A DNA stretch of 64,000 bases. It comes from Olleya sp. Bg11-27 (GTDB lineage Bacteria; Bacteroidota; Bacteroidia; Flavobacteriales; Flavobacteriaceae). A program made the position numbers and the translations under genes. Shown piece by piece: positions 17,539 to 26,392 of the stretch (within the stretch, counting starts at the first letter, position 1; each line of letters starts with the position of its first letter). The notes under the pieces were generated by a model. That model did not search any database and had not been told where the DNA came from. It worked only from the letters and a program-made list of their open reading frames with translations. The stretch spans positions 434,001-498,000 of the forward strand of contig NZ_CP025117.1 of assembly GCF_002831645.1 (NCBI RefSeq). The letters are read 5' to 3'.

Positions 17539-17998
17539 GTAAACGTCCATGCAAGCGCATGTCCTCTTTAGTTAAAATTTTAAAGTCTTCCGTTTTCGGA
17601 AATTTATTAGCCATTTCTAATAAGTCTGCAGATAACCCTGTCAGCTTTCTAGTTTCTAAATTAATCCATGCGCCTACAATTTCGCAAAATGCTAAATTTT
17701 GACCTTTACTATTATAAAAGTTGTGATCAAATTTAAAAAACATCCCATCCTCACTTAAACCAGACACTTCTAAACTAACCGTTATTGGCTGTCCTAAAAA
17801 AGCTTCCTTAAAATAGTGCACATGCTCATGGAAAACAACTGGACCAATACCTGCCTTACTTAAGGCCATTAAAGAAAACCCATGGTCTTGTAAAAAAGCG
17901 GTTCTAGTATGAGACATGTAGTTAATATAAGCAGAGTTTGCTAAATGTCTATTAGCATCAATATCACTCCATCTAATTTCAAAATCCTTTTTGTACAT
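17519..17998 (-). CDS. Acyl-CoA thioesterase, hotdog fold
   Basis: This 159-residue 4HBT-type protein opens with FEIRWSDIDANRHLANSAYINY, where the Asp and His/Asn pattern (DIDxNxH) is the active-site signature of YbgC/FatA-like thioesterases. The rest matches the hotdog fold (FFKFDHNFYNSKGQNLAFCEIVGAWINL). It hydrolyses acyl-CoA esters in the cytosol; chain-length preference is unknown. The ATG at 17998 is preferred over one three codons upstream by position relative to the motif. Its 3' end overlaps the convergent transporter gene by 20 nt. Confidence 0.9.
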   Translation of the reverse strand: MYKKDFEIRWSDIDANRHLANSAYINYMSHTRTAFLQDHGFSLMALSKAGIGPVVFHEHVHYFKEAFLGQPITVSLEVSGLSEDGMFFKFDHNFYNSKGQNLAFCEIVGAWINLETRKLTGLSADLLEMANKFPKTEDFKILTKEDMRLHGRLPKDLKL

Positions 17999-18086
17999 AA
18001 TTTTCAACTTTTGTTATTTCAAAATTACAATAATTAGAACGTGGCTCATAATAAATTTTCGATTTCTTAACCGTTAACATTTTACT

Positions 18087-18094
18087 TACCTTTG
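18087..18094 (+). promoter_or_regulatory. -7 element of the yicC-gmk(-nadD) promoter
   Basis: TACCTTTG fits TAnnTTTG and lies 21 nt before the yicC ATG. This excludes the longer TTG start at 18092, which would sit inside the promoter. Confidence 0.55.
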
Positions 18095-18115
18095 TCGCAA
18101 TTAATTAGTGTGTAT

Positions 18116-18976
18116 ATGATTTATTCAATGACAGGTTATGGCAAATCTGTATTACAATTGCCAACAAAGAAGATAACTATAGAGTTAAAATCGCTTAACA
18201 GTAAAAACCTAGATTTGAATGCACGCATGCCTTCAATTTACAGAGAAAAAGAACTAGACTTACGTAAGCTAATGGCTAAGCAATTAGAACGTGGTAAAGT
18301 AGACTTCTCTATATACGTAGAAACAACTGCAGATGATACCTCAACACAAATAAATGCCCCAGTTGTTAAGCAATACATGCAACAACTAAAGGCTGTTTAT
18401 AATGATGGTAATGATATCGAATTACTAAAAATGGCGGTTCGTTTTCCTGATGCTTTAAATACCGTTAGAGAAGAAATTGACAATACAGAGTGGGCACAAA
18501 TTGAAGCCGAAATAACAGTCGCTTTAAATAGCTTAAAAGACTACAGACTAAACGAAGGTAAAGTCCTAGAACAAGATTTTAACGATCGTATAAAAAATAT
18601 AGCAGCGCTATTAGCGCAAGTTATCGCTATGGATCCTGACCGTATTGAAGGTGTGAAAGAGCGTTTAAGAAAAGGCGTTGAAGAACTAAAAGAGAAGTAT
18701 GACGAAAACCGTTTTGAACAAGAACTGGTCTACTATATCGAAAAATTTGACATTACTGAAGAAAAAGTACGTTTGGACAATCACTTAAACTACTTTATAG
18801 AAAGCATAAACAGTACAGATTCTAACGGAAAAAAATTAGGATTTATCGCACAAGAAATTGGACGAGAAGTTAATACTATTGGGTCAAAAAGTAATTATGC
18901 ACCAATGCAACAATTGGTTGTACAAATGAAAGACGAATTAGAAAAAATTAAGGAACAATTATTAAACGTCCTTTAA
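18116..18976 (+). CDS. YicC-family endoribonuclease
   Basis: This 286-residue protein has the family N terminus IYSMTGYGKS and the ELKSLNSKNLDLNARMP stretch, plus the C-terminal DUF1732 segment GKKLGFIAQEIGREVNTIGSKSN. YicC in E. coli is an endoribonuclease that targets small RNAs such as RyhB. The ATG at 18116 is used because the upstream TTG at 18092 overlaps the promoter. It is followed after 12 nt by gmk in the same frame, an arrangement seen widely in bacteria. Confidence 0.92.
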   Translation: MIYSMTGYGKSVLQLPTKKITIELKSLNSKNLDLNARMPSIYREKELDLRKLMAKQLERGKVDFSIYVETTADDTSTQINAPVVKQYMQQLKAVYNDGNDIELLKMAVRFPDALNTVREEIDNTEWAQIEAEITVALNSLKDYRLNEGKVLEQDFNDRIKNIAALLAQVIAMDPDRIEGVKERLRKGVEELKEKYDENRFEQELVYYIEKFDITEEKVRLDNHLNYFIESINSTDSNGKKLGFIAQEIGREVNTIGSKSNYAPMQQLVVQMKDELEKIKEQLLNVL

Positions 18977-18988
18977 AAAACTAGACTT

Positions 18989-19576
18989 TTGACTGAACAC
19001 ACTAAAAAACAAGGTAAACTAATCGTATTTTCAGCACCTTCAGGTTCTGGAAAAACAACCATAGTAAGACACTTACTAAAACAAGACCAACTAAACTTAG
19101 CCTTTTCTATCTCTGCCACCTCTAGAGAGAAACGCGGTACAGAAGAAAACGCAAAAGACTACTACTTTTTATCTGCTTCAGACTTTAAGCAGCACATCAA
19201 ACACGACGACTTTTTAGAATGGGAAGAAGTGTACAGAGATAACTTTTACGGGACTTTGAAAACAGAAGTCGAACGCATTTGGGCTTTAGGTAAAAACGTA
19301 ATTTTTGATATTGATGTTTCTGGAGGCTTACGTATTAAGCGTAAATTTCCAGAAGAAACCATTGCCATTTTTGTTAAGCCACCAAGTATTGACGAGCTTA
19401 AAATACGTTTAAAAAAGCGCAAGACAGAAACTGACGACAAGATAAACATGCGTATTAGTAAAGCCAGTGCAGAACTTGCCACTGCCCCTTTATTTGATGT
19501 TATTATAGAAAATGATAATCTTGACAAAGCATTACAAGAAGCAGAACATTTAGTTAGCGATTTTATTAAAAAATAA
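18989..19576 (+). CDS. gmk: Guanylate kinase
   Basis: This 195-residue kinase has the P-loop FSAPSGSGKTTIVRHLL, the GMP-binding ISATSREKRGTEENAKDYYFLS and EWEEVYRDNFYGTLK, and DIDVSGGLRIK. It phosphorylates GMP to GDP. Translation must start at TTG 18989: no ATG lies between the yicC stop and the P-loop, and the next in-frame ATG is far inside. The weak start fits a gene closely coupled to yicC, 12 nt upstream in the same frame. Confidence 0.95.
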   Translation: MTEHTKKQGKLIVFSAPSGSGKTTIVRHLLKQDQLNLAFSISATSREKRGTEENAKDYYFLSASDFKQHIKHDDFLEWEEVYRDNFYGTLKTEVERIWALGKNVIFDIDVSGGLRIKRKFPEETIAIFVKPPSIDELKIRLKKRKTETDDKINMRISKASAELATAPLFDVIIENDNLDKALQEAEHLVSDFIKK

Positions 19577-19673
19577 TCACAGACTGTCAACTCTGGTGGT
19601 TTTTGAAGTGTAAAAAGGTATAGCACCAACACTAAAAGCACTTTGACTACACTAAATATGACACCATTAAAAA

Positions 19674-20252
19674 ATGAAAATAGGCTTATACTTTGGATCT
19701 TTTAACCCAATACACATTGGGCATTTAATAATTGCTAACCAAATGGTAGAAAATAGCGATTTGGATCAAATTTGGTTTGTGGTAACGCCACACAACCCAT
19801 TTAAAAAGAAAAGCTCGTTGTTAGATAACTACCAACGCTTAGAAATGGTATATCTAGCCACTAAAGACTACGACACGCTTAAAGAGAGTGATATCGAGTT
19901 TAACTTACCTCAACCCAATTACACCGTTAATACCTTAGCGTATTTAACAGAAAAGTATCCTGACAAGGATTTTTCTTTAATTATGGGAGAAGACAACTTG
20001 AAAAGCTTTCATAAATGGAAAAACTATCAAGTGATTCTAGACAACCATCATATTTACGTCTATCCAAGAATAAGTACTGGCACAATAGAAACCCAATTTG
20101 ATAACCACCCTAAAATACATTCTGTTGAAGCACCAATCATGGAAATATCTTCAACCTTACTACGTAATAGTATTAAAGCCGGTAAAAACATCAAACCATT
20201 ATTACCAGAACATGTCTGGGCATATTTGGATGAGATGAATTTTTATAGGTAG
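19674..20252 (+). CDS. nadD: Nicotinate-nucleotide adenylyltransferase
   Basis: This 192-residue nucleotidyltransferase has MKIGLYFGSFNPIHIGHLII, containing the GxFxPxHxGH nucleotide-binding motif, WFVVTPHNPFKKK, and the C-terminal ISSTLLRNSIKAGK (SxTxxR motif). It makes deamido-NAD from nicotinate mononucleotide in NAD synthesis. It follows gmk by 97 nt and is probably the third gene of the yicC-gmk-nadD run. No clear terminator was found after it. Confidence 0.95.
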   Translation: MKIGLYFGSFNPIHIGHLIIANQMVENSDLDQIWFVVTPHNPFKKKSSLLDNYQRLEMVYLATKDYDTLKESDIEFNLPQPNYTVNTLAYLTEKYPDKDFSLIMGEDNLKSFHKWKNYQVILDNHHIYVYPRISTGTIETQFDNHPKIHSVEAPIMEISSTLLRNSIKAGKNIKPLLPEHVWAYLDEMNFYR

Positions 20253-20560
20253 GCTAATTTTCTTATTTGACTTGTTAAGATGTTTGATTTGATTCCTTTA
20301 AATTCCAATCAAATTGATTCAAACGGAACCTTAATGACCATTGATTACACTCAATTAAAACAAATAACAACCTGAGTAACAAAACCTATAGAAAACTAGC
20401 TTATTTTGGATGTTTATCACTTAAAACACCTCCTGGAAGCGTCTAGAAATGTTCCGTAAGCAAAAAAAACTTTCTATCAGATATTTCTCTCTGTTACTAC
20501 ATTTCATCTTCCAACCTAAACAGCCTACCACGCTCAGAAAACTAACAACTCAATAAAACC

Positions 20561-20583
20561 TTATTTAGATTTATTGTAAATAA
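20561..20583. promoter_or_regulatory. Candidate iron-responsive operator, copy A
   Basis: Arms TTATTTA and TAAATAA are separated by 9 nt. The same architecture occurs at 20626 and, with one arm mismatch, at 48777 ahead of a heme receptor. A TAnTTTGC-like promoter element overlaps its right end. The assignment to Fur or another metal regulator is inferred from the genes served. Confidence 0.6.
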
Positions 20584-20625
20584 TTTGCGTATATCAAAAT
20601 ACCAAAATATATTTGTCAAAACCTC

Positions 20626-20648
20626 TTATTTAAATTTAGTCTAAATAA
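20626..20648. promoter_or_regulatory. Candidate iron-responsive operator, copy B
   Basis: Arms TTATTTA and TAAATAA are separated by 9 nt (AATTTAGTC), 65 nt downstream of copy A. It ends 6 nt before an ATG that opens only a 35-codon frame. Confidence 0.6.
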
Positions 20649-20893
20649 ATATAAATGAAATACCTAACATCAAACTTAACCTCTTTACTTCTAACAAACT
20701 TACCATCCATTAAAACGGGACACTATCCAGAACCACTTTACAACAACCAAACAGCTCTTTAATAAAAAGCGAGATTAAAGATTAATTACGTCTCAAGAAA
20801 AAGACATTGTAAATTACTAGTAAAAGCAGGATTTAACCAAGCACTACGTCTTTTCAATCTTTTATTTATTCCGTATTTATAACAAAAAACAAA

Positions 20894-21223
20894 ATGATAT
20901 CCGGTAGTATTTTATTAATTTTCATAGCCATCCTTGTGTTTTTCAACACGTCAAAAAAAGCGGAACTATCTTCTAATACAAGCCTAGAACGATGGATTCA
21001 AAACAATACAAACTATTCCAAAATTAGTGGTTGTTTACTTCTAATTTGTGCTTTGTTCCTAATAATTTATAGCTTCGGAATCACTTCAGGCATACTATTT
21101 TGGCTTATTATGTTAATGTCTATTTTAAGTTTAATCATTGTTATTTTTCCTTTAAAAAAGGTAACCTATAAACATCTCACAATAGTGTTTCTACTACTAT
21201 TAATTTTTGAATTCACATTATAA
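20894..21223 (+). CDS. Small membrane protein, DUF3325-like (iron-uptake accessory)
   Basis: This 109-residue protein has three to four hydrophobic helices. The first helix is followed by a polar stretch (SSNTSLERWIQNN) and then a helical hairpin ISGCLLLICALFLIIY / GILFWLIMLMSILSLIIV. Size, helix layout and position beside DUF3649- and PepSY-like genes match the DUF3325 proteins of proteobacterial siderophore loci; this is recognition from memory. Role unknown, probably in ferric-siderophore handling at the inner membrane. The next gene begins 2 nt after its stop. Confidence 0.65.
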   Translation: MISGSILLIFIAILVFFNTSKKAELSSNTSLERWIQNNTNYSKISGCLLLICALFLIIYSFGITSGILFWLIMLMSILSLIIVIFPLKKVTYKHLTIVFLLLLIFEFTL

Positions 21224-21225
21224 CC

Positions 21226-21531
21226 ATGCCTGCAAACACAAAATACTTAAACACCTCTCCTTGGCAACAATTTGCTAAAATATCTGCTGGTATTTTGGGA
21301 GGCTATATAATCTCAGCAGTATTACATATGTGTTTATCGCTTTGGCTACCAAACCCAAAAGCGGTTTTAATTACATCCATAGTTACATTATTTATAGTTT
21401 GGTGTGCATTACTAATTATCCCTTTTTTATTTAAAAACGGATGGAAAGCTTGGTTACTTTATATCGTAATTATTACTCTGTTGTATAGCATCTATCTTAT
21501 AGGAAATCAAAACAATCCCTTTGTATCATGA
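21226..21531 (+). CDS. Small membrane protein, DUF3649-like (iron-uptake accessory)
   Basis: This 101-residue protein has three hydrophobic helices: KISAGILGGYIISAVLHMCL, an AVLITSIVTLFIVWCALLI hairpin helix, and AWLLYIVIITLLYSIYLI. The GGY in helix one and the tryptophan-containing second loop resemble DUF3649 proteins that accompany PiuB-type PepSY proteins. It overlaps the next start by 4 nt (ATGA at 21528-21531), so it is translationally coupled. Function is not established. Confidence 0.65.
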   Translation: MPANTKYLNTSPWQQFAKISAGILGGYIISAVLHMCLSLWLPNPKAVLITSIVTLFIVWCALLIIPFLFKNGWKAWLLYIVIITLLYSIYLIGNQNNPFVS

Positions 21532-23597
21532 GCAACAGAAACTACAATGTATTCTTTAATACCCATACAGTAAGCGGTATTGTAATAAGCGTTGCTTTAT
21601 ATATTATCTTTTTTGCTGGTGCATTTTCATTATTTAAAGAAGAAATAGGTCTTTGGCAAGAAGGAACAGCAGAAAGTCATACAGAAAGAAAAAATATTGA
21701 TTACGATAATATTTTTAAAATTTTAGAAAAAAACTATGCACTCACAGGACGGGATCTACAATTAAATCTCAATGAAAAAAGTGATAAAATACATATTTTA
21801 CTAAGCAAGAGTAAAGATGCTTTAGCGTCTGACAAAGTCAATAAAAAAGAGTATTTCTCCGTAGATATAAAATCTGCAGACACCAAAGGATATGTTGAAA
21901 GTTATAGCTTAGGTGAGTTTATATATCGCTTACATTTATTTGCCCAGTTTCCGTACATAGGCATATATCTTGCTGGTTTTGTATCACTATTTTTTTTGTT
22001 CGCCATAGCTACGGGAGTTATAGTACATTGGAAAAAAATAATAGCTAACTTCTACACATTTAATCCGAAGAATGCTTTAAAACGTGTCTGGACAGATGCA
22101 CACACAGCACTTGGTGTTATCGGTTTACCTTTTCAATTTATGTTTGCTGTAACAGGCGCATACTTTTGTTTAAGTATTTTGGTATTAGTGCCTGCAAATT
22201 TTTTGTATGGAGGAGACCAAGGTCAATTAATGGCAGATCTAAGACCAGAACGTAAAACTTATGAATGGGTTGCCAAGTCTGAAAAAGAAATGCCCAGTTT
22301 TAATGCTTTTGCTCAAACAACAGCCAATAGATGGGAGGATTTTCATTTAACCACAGGTTTTGTTAGAAATTATGGTGGTACAAATATGAAATACGTTATC
22401 ACTGGCCAACTAACAGATAATAAAAGTTTTACAGGTACTGGTCGCATTGTATATAACGCCTACTCTGGTGACATTGAAGAAGAAAGAGATCCTCATAATT
22501 TAGTCTATTCAGAAGATATACAGCGCGTCATTAGTAGATTACATTTTGGTGATTTTGGAGGACTTCCAATGAAGTTTATCTACTTCATTTTATCACTAAT
22601 TACTTGTTTTGTTATCGTTACAGGTGTCTTAATTTATGTGGAAGCACGTAACAAAAAAAGCAATACTTTAAAGCAAAGGCGGTATACAACTAAAGTTGGA
22701 CATATTTATATGGCAATATGCCTGTCTATGTTCCCCGTAACTGCACTAGCTTTTTTATTCGTAAAAATCACTAACACCTATTTTGTAAATAAACAAACCG
22801 CCATCTATAGTTTTTTCTTTGTGCTTTGGCTCCTTGCTATTCTATATTTTAGGTTTAAAAGAGATAATTACTACACCAACAAAGTAACCTTATTATCAGG
22901 TGCAATTCTTGGACTATTAATTCCAATTACTAGTGGTATTGTTTCCAATAATTGGATTTGGACGACTTATAAAAATAATCAATTCGAAATCCTTTCAGTA
23001 GATATACTTTGGATCCTATTATCCATAACAGCCTTTCTAGTTTACTTAAAAATCAAACCGTCTATTAAAGACAAAAGTGCTTCTAGTAAAAACCCTATTG
23101 ATTACAAAAACATTAAAGCTCTAAAAGCCGAAGACGACAAGAAATTACAACCCACACAAGATCAAATAAAAACACTATCACCAAAACAAAAAGACGAAAA
23201 TCACATAGAAATGAGAACAAAAATTATTATTCTTTGGCTATTTTTAGGATTAGGATGGATCGTACATCATATATATGGCCTTTTCAATATCTATTACAAC
23301 GAAACCTTAATTATCGAAAACGCAACAGGTGCTGTACCTGTGGCCCATCATATTTACAGAATCCTATTTGAAGGCTTATGTTTACTTTTTGCACTACTTA
23401 CAATTGAAATCTCCAAAAATTGGTTTAAGTGGACGGCTTTTGTATGGGCTATAATTGCAGGTTTATATAATGTCTATCATTTTGTAGAAGCCATACTTTT
23501 TGAACGTTCCAATATTTCAGAAATTTTCACACTATTACTAGTATCCGTAGCAAGTGTTTTCTTGGTAAAGAATTTATATTTATGGATAAAGGAATAA
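21528..23597 (+). CDS. PepSY-associated transmembrane protein (PiuB-like)
   Basis: This 689-residue inner-membrane protein has an N-terminal PepSY_TM unit (HTVSGIVISVALYIIFFAGAF), a periplasmic loop, then FLFAIATGVIVHWKKI with WTDAHTALGVIGLPFQFMFAVTGAYF, the family's second and third helices carrying conserved His residues. RLHFGDFGGLPMKFIYFILSL follows, and the C-terminal part adds about six further helices. Such proteins are thought to reduce ferric-siderophores or heme at the inner membrane. The C-terminal extension is longer than the usual ~450-residue PepSY_TM protein. It is the last of three coupled genes and is followed by a terminator. Confidence 0.85.
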   Translation: MSNRNYNVFFNTHTVSGIVISVALYIIFFAGAFSLFKEEIGLWQEGTAESHTERKNIDYDNIFKILEKNYALTGRDLQLNLNEKSDKIHILLSKSKDALASDKVNKKEYFSVDIKSADTKGYVESYSLGEFIYRLHLFAQFPYIGIYLAGFVSLFFLFAIATGVIVHWKKIIANFYTFNPKNALKRVWTDAHTALGVIGLPFQFMFAVTGAYFCLSILVLVPANFLYGGDQGQLMADLRPERKTYEWVAKSEKEMPSFNAFAQTTANRWEDFHLTTGFVRNYGGTNMKYVITGQLTDNKSFTGTGRIVYNAYSGDIEEERDPHNLVYSEDIQRVISRLHFGDFGGLPMKFIYFILSLITCFVIVTGVLIYVEARNKKSNTLKQRRYTTKVGHIYMAICLSMFPVTALAFLFVKITNTYFVNKQTAIYSFFFVLWLLAILYFRFKRDNYYTNKVTLLSGAILGLLIPITSGIVSNNWIWTTYKNNQFEILSVDILWILLSITAFLVYLKIKPSIKDKSASSKNPIDYKNIKALKAEDDKKLQPTQDQIKTLSPKQKDENHIEMRTKIIILWLFLGLGWIVHHIYGLFNIYYNETLIIENATGAVPVAHHIYRILFEGLCLLFALLTIEISKNWFKWTAFVWAIIAGLYNVYHFVEAILFERSNISEIFTLLLVSVASVFLVKNLYLWIKE

Positions 23598-23649
23598 CTT
23601 TTCACACTAAACTACCGTGATACATACTATTAAACTAACACTAACTCCC

Positions 23650-23680
23650 AAAAACGCCAACCTCACAGTTGGCCTTTTTC
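23650..23680. terminator. Intrinsic terminator after the PepSY gene
   Basis: GCCAACctcacaGTTGGC with flanking A and T tracts. The stem-loop is nearly identical to the terminator at 36206-36238. Confidence 0.85.
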
Positions 23681-23722
23681 ATTTATAAACAGCCACTCTA
23701 GTCTAAAGCAGTAACACGTACC
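23650..23722 (-). pseudogene. Relic of the 3' end of a BON-LysM gene plus its terminator
   Basis: About 70 bp match 36206-36280, the terminator and last codons of the intact LysM protein at 36255. Read on the minus strand, 23698-23722 encodes VRVTALD then TAG, against VLRIPALD then TAG in the intact gene. Nothing upstream of these codons resembles LysM: the similarity fades before 23730 and the next gene ends at 23767. This looks like the tail of an ancient paralogue, or a copied terminator segment. Confidence 0.65.
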
Positions 23723-23766
23723 CACGTCTTTTTTATCTAAATCTGATGGCATTTACTTAAAAACAT

Positions 23767-25977
23767 TTATTTCAAGGTGCCACTTTTAATTTTTTGAAGC
23801 GTTTCCGTGTATCCTTTTAATGCTTCATCGTCTTTGTTGTCCGTAGCCAATGTAATCGCTTCGGATTCCATTTGAATTGCTTTTTCTAAACTACCCGTAA
23901 AATACAATAAGTGTGCATAAGTATCCATGTAATAATGATTTTCAGGCTCTATTTCCAAACTCAACTTAGACCAATCTAAAGCCCTTTTTAATAATTGTTT
24001 ATCCGTATTTTGCTTGGTCACAACCTGCCAAGCCACGGTATTAGAAGCTTCCGACAATTGATCACTCAGTCTATTTATCTCATTATGAGGATACATTTCG
24101 TCTGGACTTAATAAATAACTATTATAATATTGCTCGATTTGATTTTTATAATTACCCTGCTTACTTATTATGGATTTGTAAAACGAATCAAAAGCATCAT
24201 AAGGACTGGTATTATTCAAAATTAAATAATTAAGATAGTTACCTATAAATTGCGAATTGAACCCTTTAAGCAACATTATATTTTCATAAGTTGGAATCAC
24301 TAATTCTGGATACTGTAAAGCACCCTTTTTATTTAATCCAAATCCAATAGCATAAATATTATTGTCATAATTAGAATATCTGACTTTTATTTGAGCAATC
24401 TGTGTTGCAAACCTGGACAAATAAAGACTAAACTCAAAATAAATCTTAGATTTACTAAATGACTCATAACCGATAAAATCATTAAAATTATAATCGTAAG
24501 ACACATAATTAATTGCAAGATTAGCATAAACACTATCTAAAACTTTATCTGTTTTATGTTTAATTGTCAGCCTTGTTAATTCGTCTTTTAATTGGACCGC
24601 CGCAATACTTTTCCAATAAAATTGCGCAGTGGTTTTTCTATTTCTTTCCTTGTTGCTCGAATACCTCTCACTAACTTCTGTGACTTCCGTAACACTCTCA
24701 TGCTCTCCTGTTAGATTTTTAAATAAGAAATCTTTATCCTCTATTTGATTTAAATTTAAAAAGTCCTTAGCCGAAGTTATTTTAGCCTTGATTTTTTTAT
24801 CTATGACATGAACGGCATTTAAATTTATTAATTTTTTATCCAGCTCTAACGTACTTAAACTAAGGCCATACTTATTTCTAAATCTATTACTCCAAATCTG
24901 TTCTGTATAAAGCGTTTCTAAATGTGAATTAATAGCAATAACTTCATTTGCATTCTCAGAGTTAAATTTAACTAAAGCCTTTCTATCTTCAGGCTTAGAT
25001 AAGTATACTATGATATTTTTTAAATGGGCATCGTAATCACCCCTTGAATAATTATTTAATCCCCTTGCAAATTCTTCAAAATAGGCTTGAGCATTATTAT
25101 CTAATAATTGATTAAAGATTAATAAGATTTTAGAATCATCTGCTTGTACCAACTCTAAAGCCGCATCCAAACTTTCTATCTTTGGAAAATGATCGTCATA
25201 AGTTGTTGGACTAATATTTAAGACAGGTTGATAACTTAATTTAGGATTGTCAAATTTTTTATAAGCCTCCTGCTCCACTTTTAAAGGCACCGTCCAATTT
25301 TTAATAGAATCTGTTGCTGTTTTTTTAACATAATCACCTTTAGGGTTATCCGTAGAAAACAGTCTTTTATTCACCTTTAGCTTACCTGCACCATCGATTT
25401 CTGCAAACAAATTTAAGTTTGATTTTTTATTGTAATTATATTTAAAATCAAAGAAAAGATTAGAGGTGTTTTTAGGAAGTTTAAAACTTTCTAAATAACT
25501 TAAATTAATATATTCCTCTTCATATACTAATTGTAAATAATTAGACTTTGGTATTTTTAATTGGTAGGTTTTACTATTTGACGTTGTATTAAATAAGCGT
25601 GATTCAATGATAAGATTAACGTATGTGTAGTCATCATTAGCATTTTGCTTATAGCCAATATATGTATTATCTGCTGATGAAATAATATCATATACCGACA
25701 CACTAATTGTAATACTATCCGTTTTTTGTTCAGAATTACTAATCACTGTAAAGCGACTTTGATCTATCTCAGGAGTTTTAAATACTATATATTTATTTTC
25801 TAAGGTTGAAAAAGACGTTTCGTTTTTAATGATCTTATACGTGTTGTCTTCAAATACACAAACGGCAGCCCCACCAGTACCAGGCACACCATAATAGATT
25901 GTTTTTTGTTGCGCTATACCTGATAAAACAGACATGTAAAATAAGAAAAATACTATTTGTTTTTTGTTCAAAGTCAT
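23767..25977 (-). CDS. Large secreted protein of unknown function with C-terminal TPR-like helices
   Basis: This 736-residue protein has a signal peptide (FFLFYMSVLSGIAQ) and no lipobox. Residues ~20-230 are beta-rich; ~265-370 contain an alpha/beta segment (DSKILLIFNQLLDNNAQAYF), possibly thioredoxin-like; the last ~70 residues look like a tetratricopeptide pair (PENHYYMDTYAHLLYFTGSL, KAIQMESEAITL). No catalytic motif was recognised and there is no T9SS sorting domain. It stands alone, convergent with the PepSY locus. It is probably a periplasmic or outer-membrane-associated protein; function unknown. Confidence 0.7.
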   Translation of the reverse strand: MTLNKKQIVFFLFYMSVLSGIAQQKTIYYGVPGTGGAAVCVFEDNTYKIIKNETSFSTLENKYIVFKTPEIDQSRFTVISNSEQKTDSITISVSVYDIISSADNTYIGYKQNANDDYTYVNLIIESRLFNTTSNSKTYQLKIPKSNYLQLVYEEEYINLSYLESFKLPKNTSNLFFDFKYNYNKKSNLNLFAEIDGAGKLKVNKRLFSTDNPKGDYVKKTATDSIKNWTVPLKVEQEAYKKFDNPKLSYQPVLNISPTTYDDHFPKIESLDAALELVQADDSKILLIFNQLLDNNAQAYFEEFARGLNNYSRGDYDAHLKNIIVYLSKPEDRKALVKFNSENANEVIAINSHLETLYTEQIWSNRFRNKYGLSLSTLELDKKLINLNAVHVIDKKIKAKITSAKDFLNLNQIEDKDFLFKNLTGEHESVTEVTEVSERYSSNKERNRKTTAQFYWKSIAAVQLKDELTRLTIKHKTDKVLDSVYANLAINYVSYDYNFNDFIGYESFSKSKIYFEFSLYLSRFATQIAQIKVRYSNYDNNIYAIGFGLNKKGALQYPELVIPTYENIMLLKGFNSQFIGNYLNYLILNNTSPYDAFDSFYKSIISKQGNYKNQIEQYYNSYLLSPDEMYPHNEINRLSDQLSEASNTVAWQVVTKQNTDKQLLKRALDWSKLSLEIEPENHYYMDTYAHLLYFTGSLEKAIQMESEAITLATDNKDDEALKGYTETLQKIKSGTLK

Positions 25978-26166
25978 AAGATTGCTTTTTTAGCAGCTGC
26001 AATATATGCACTAAAACAGTCATAACCATAACTCTCCTTTTGTATCTCTGGTCGCACTTATTTTGTATTAGATAATTCTAATCTAAAAACGTAAACCCTT
26101 TATTGTCTGATTATATAAGACCTGTTTATACACGTTAAATTTCTACCGGCACCAAAGCTATTGGTC

Positions 26167-26197
26167 TTGACTTAGTCAAAAATGACAACTAACTTTG
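26167..26197 (+). promoter_or_regulatory. Bacteroidota-type promoter for the small gene at 26222
   Basis: TTG (26167-26169) and TAACTTTG (26190-26197) are 20 nt apart, the expected -33/-7 spacing, placing the transcription start about 20 nt before the small ATG. Confidence 0.6.
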
Positions 26198-26221
26198 TTT
26201 CACTTCGAATAAATAGGATGT

Positions 26222-26392
26222 ATGCGTTCTTATAGTTTTGATAAACACATTTTTGAAATGGCTAAAAGAAATTATCCAGACTGGATTGGTTTTGATAAAT
26301 CTAGATGTTCATACAACCCAGAAATATCGGAAAGAATACTAAGGATAAGAAAAGTTGTAGATTGGAGATTTCAAAAATTATTAGACGCTTAA
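26222..26392 (+). CDS. Small basic protein, 56 residues, unknown function
   Basis: The ORF is short but has a promoter in the right place (26167-26197), a terminator behind it (26458-26483) and normal codon use. The product is basic and hydrophilic with no signal peptide: it contains MAKRNYPDWIGFDKSRCSY, then a helix-like ISERILRIRKVVDWRFQKLL tail. The look is of a small DNA- or RNA-contacting or regulatory protein, but no family is recognised. An overlapping ATG at 26218 is in another frame and stops after five codons. Confidence 0.6.
   Translation: MRSYSFDKHIFEMAKRNYPDWIGFDKSRCSYNPEISERILRIRKVVDWRFQKLLDA

Larger units (their letters stand above)
20253..20893. other. 641-bp gene-poor region with two iron-type operators
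   Basis: No convincing gene is seen. It holds two copies of a 23-bp palindromic operator (20561-20583 and 20626-20648). The only open frame worth noting is a 35-codon ATG frame at 20655-20762 right after the second copy, with no recognisable motif. A receptor gene usually found beside such membrane proteins may have been lost here (inference). Confidence 0.5.

Noticed and set aside
20655..20762. 35-codon ATG frame after the second operator
   Set aside because: No signal peptide, motif or recognised family; kept only as a remark on possible receptor loss.
26076..26094. TTAGAT/ATCTAA dyad near 26080 as a further iron operator
   Set aside because: Arm sequence and spacing differ from the three 23-bp sites, and the adjacent genes have no iron link.
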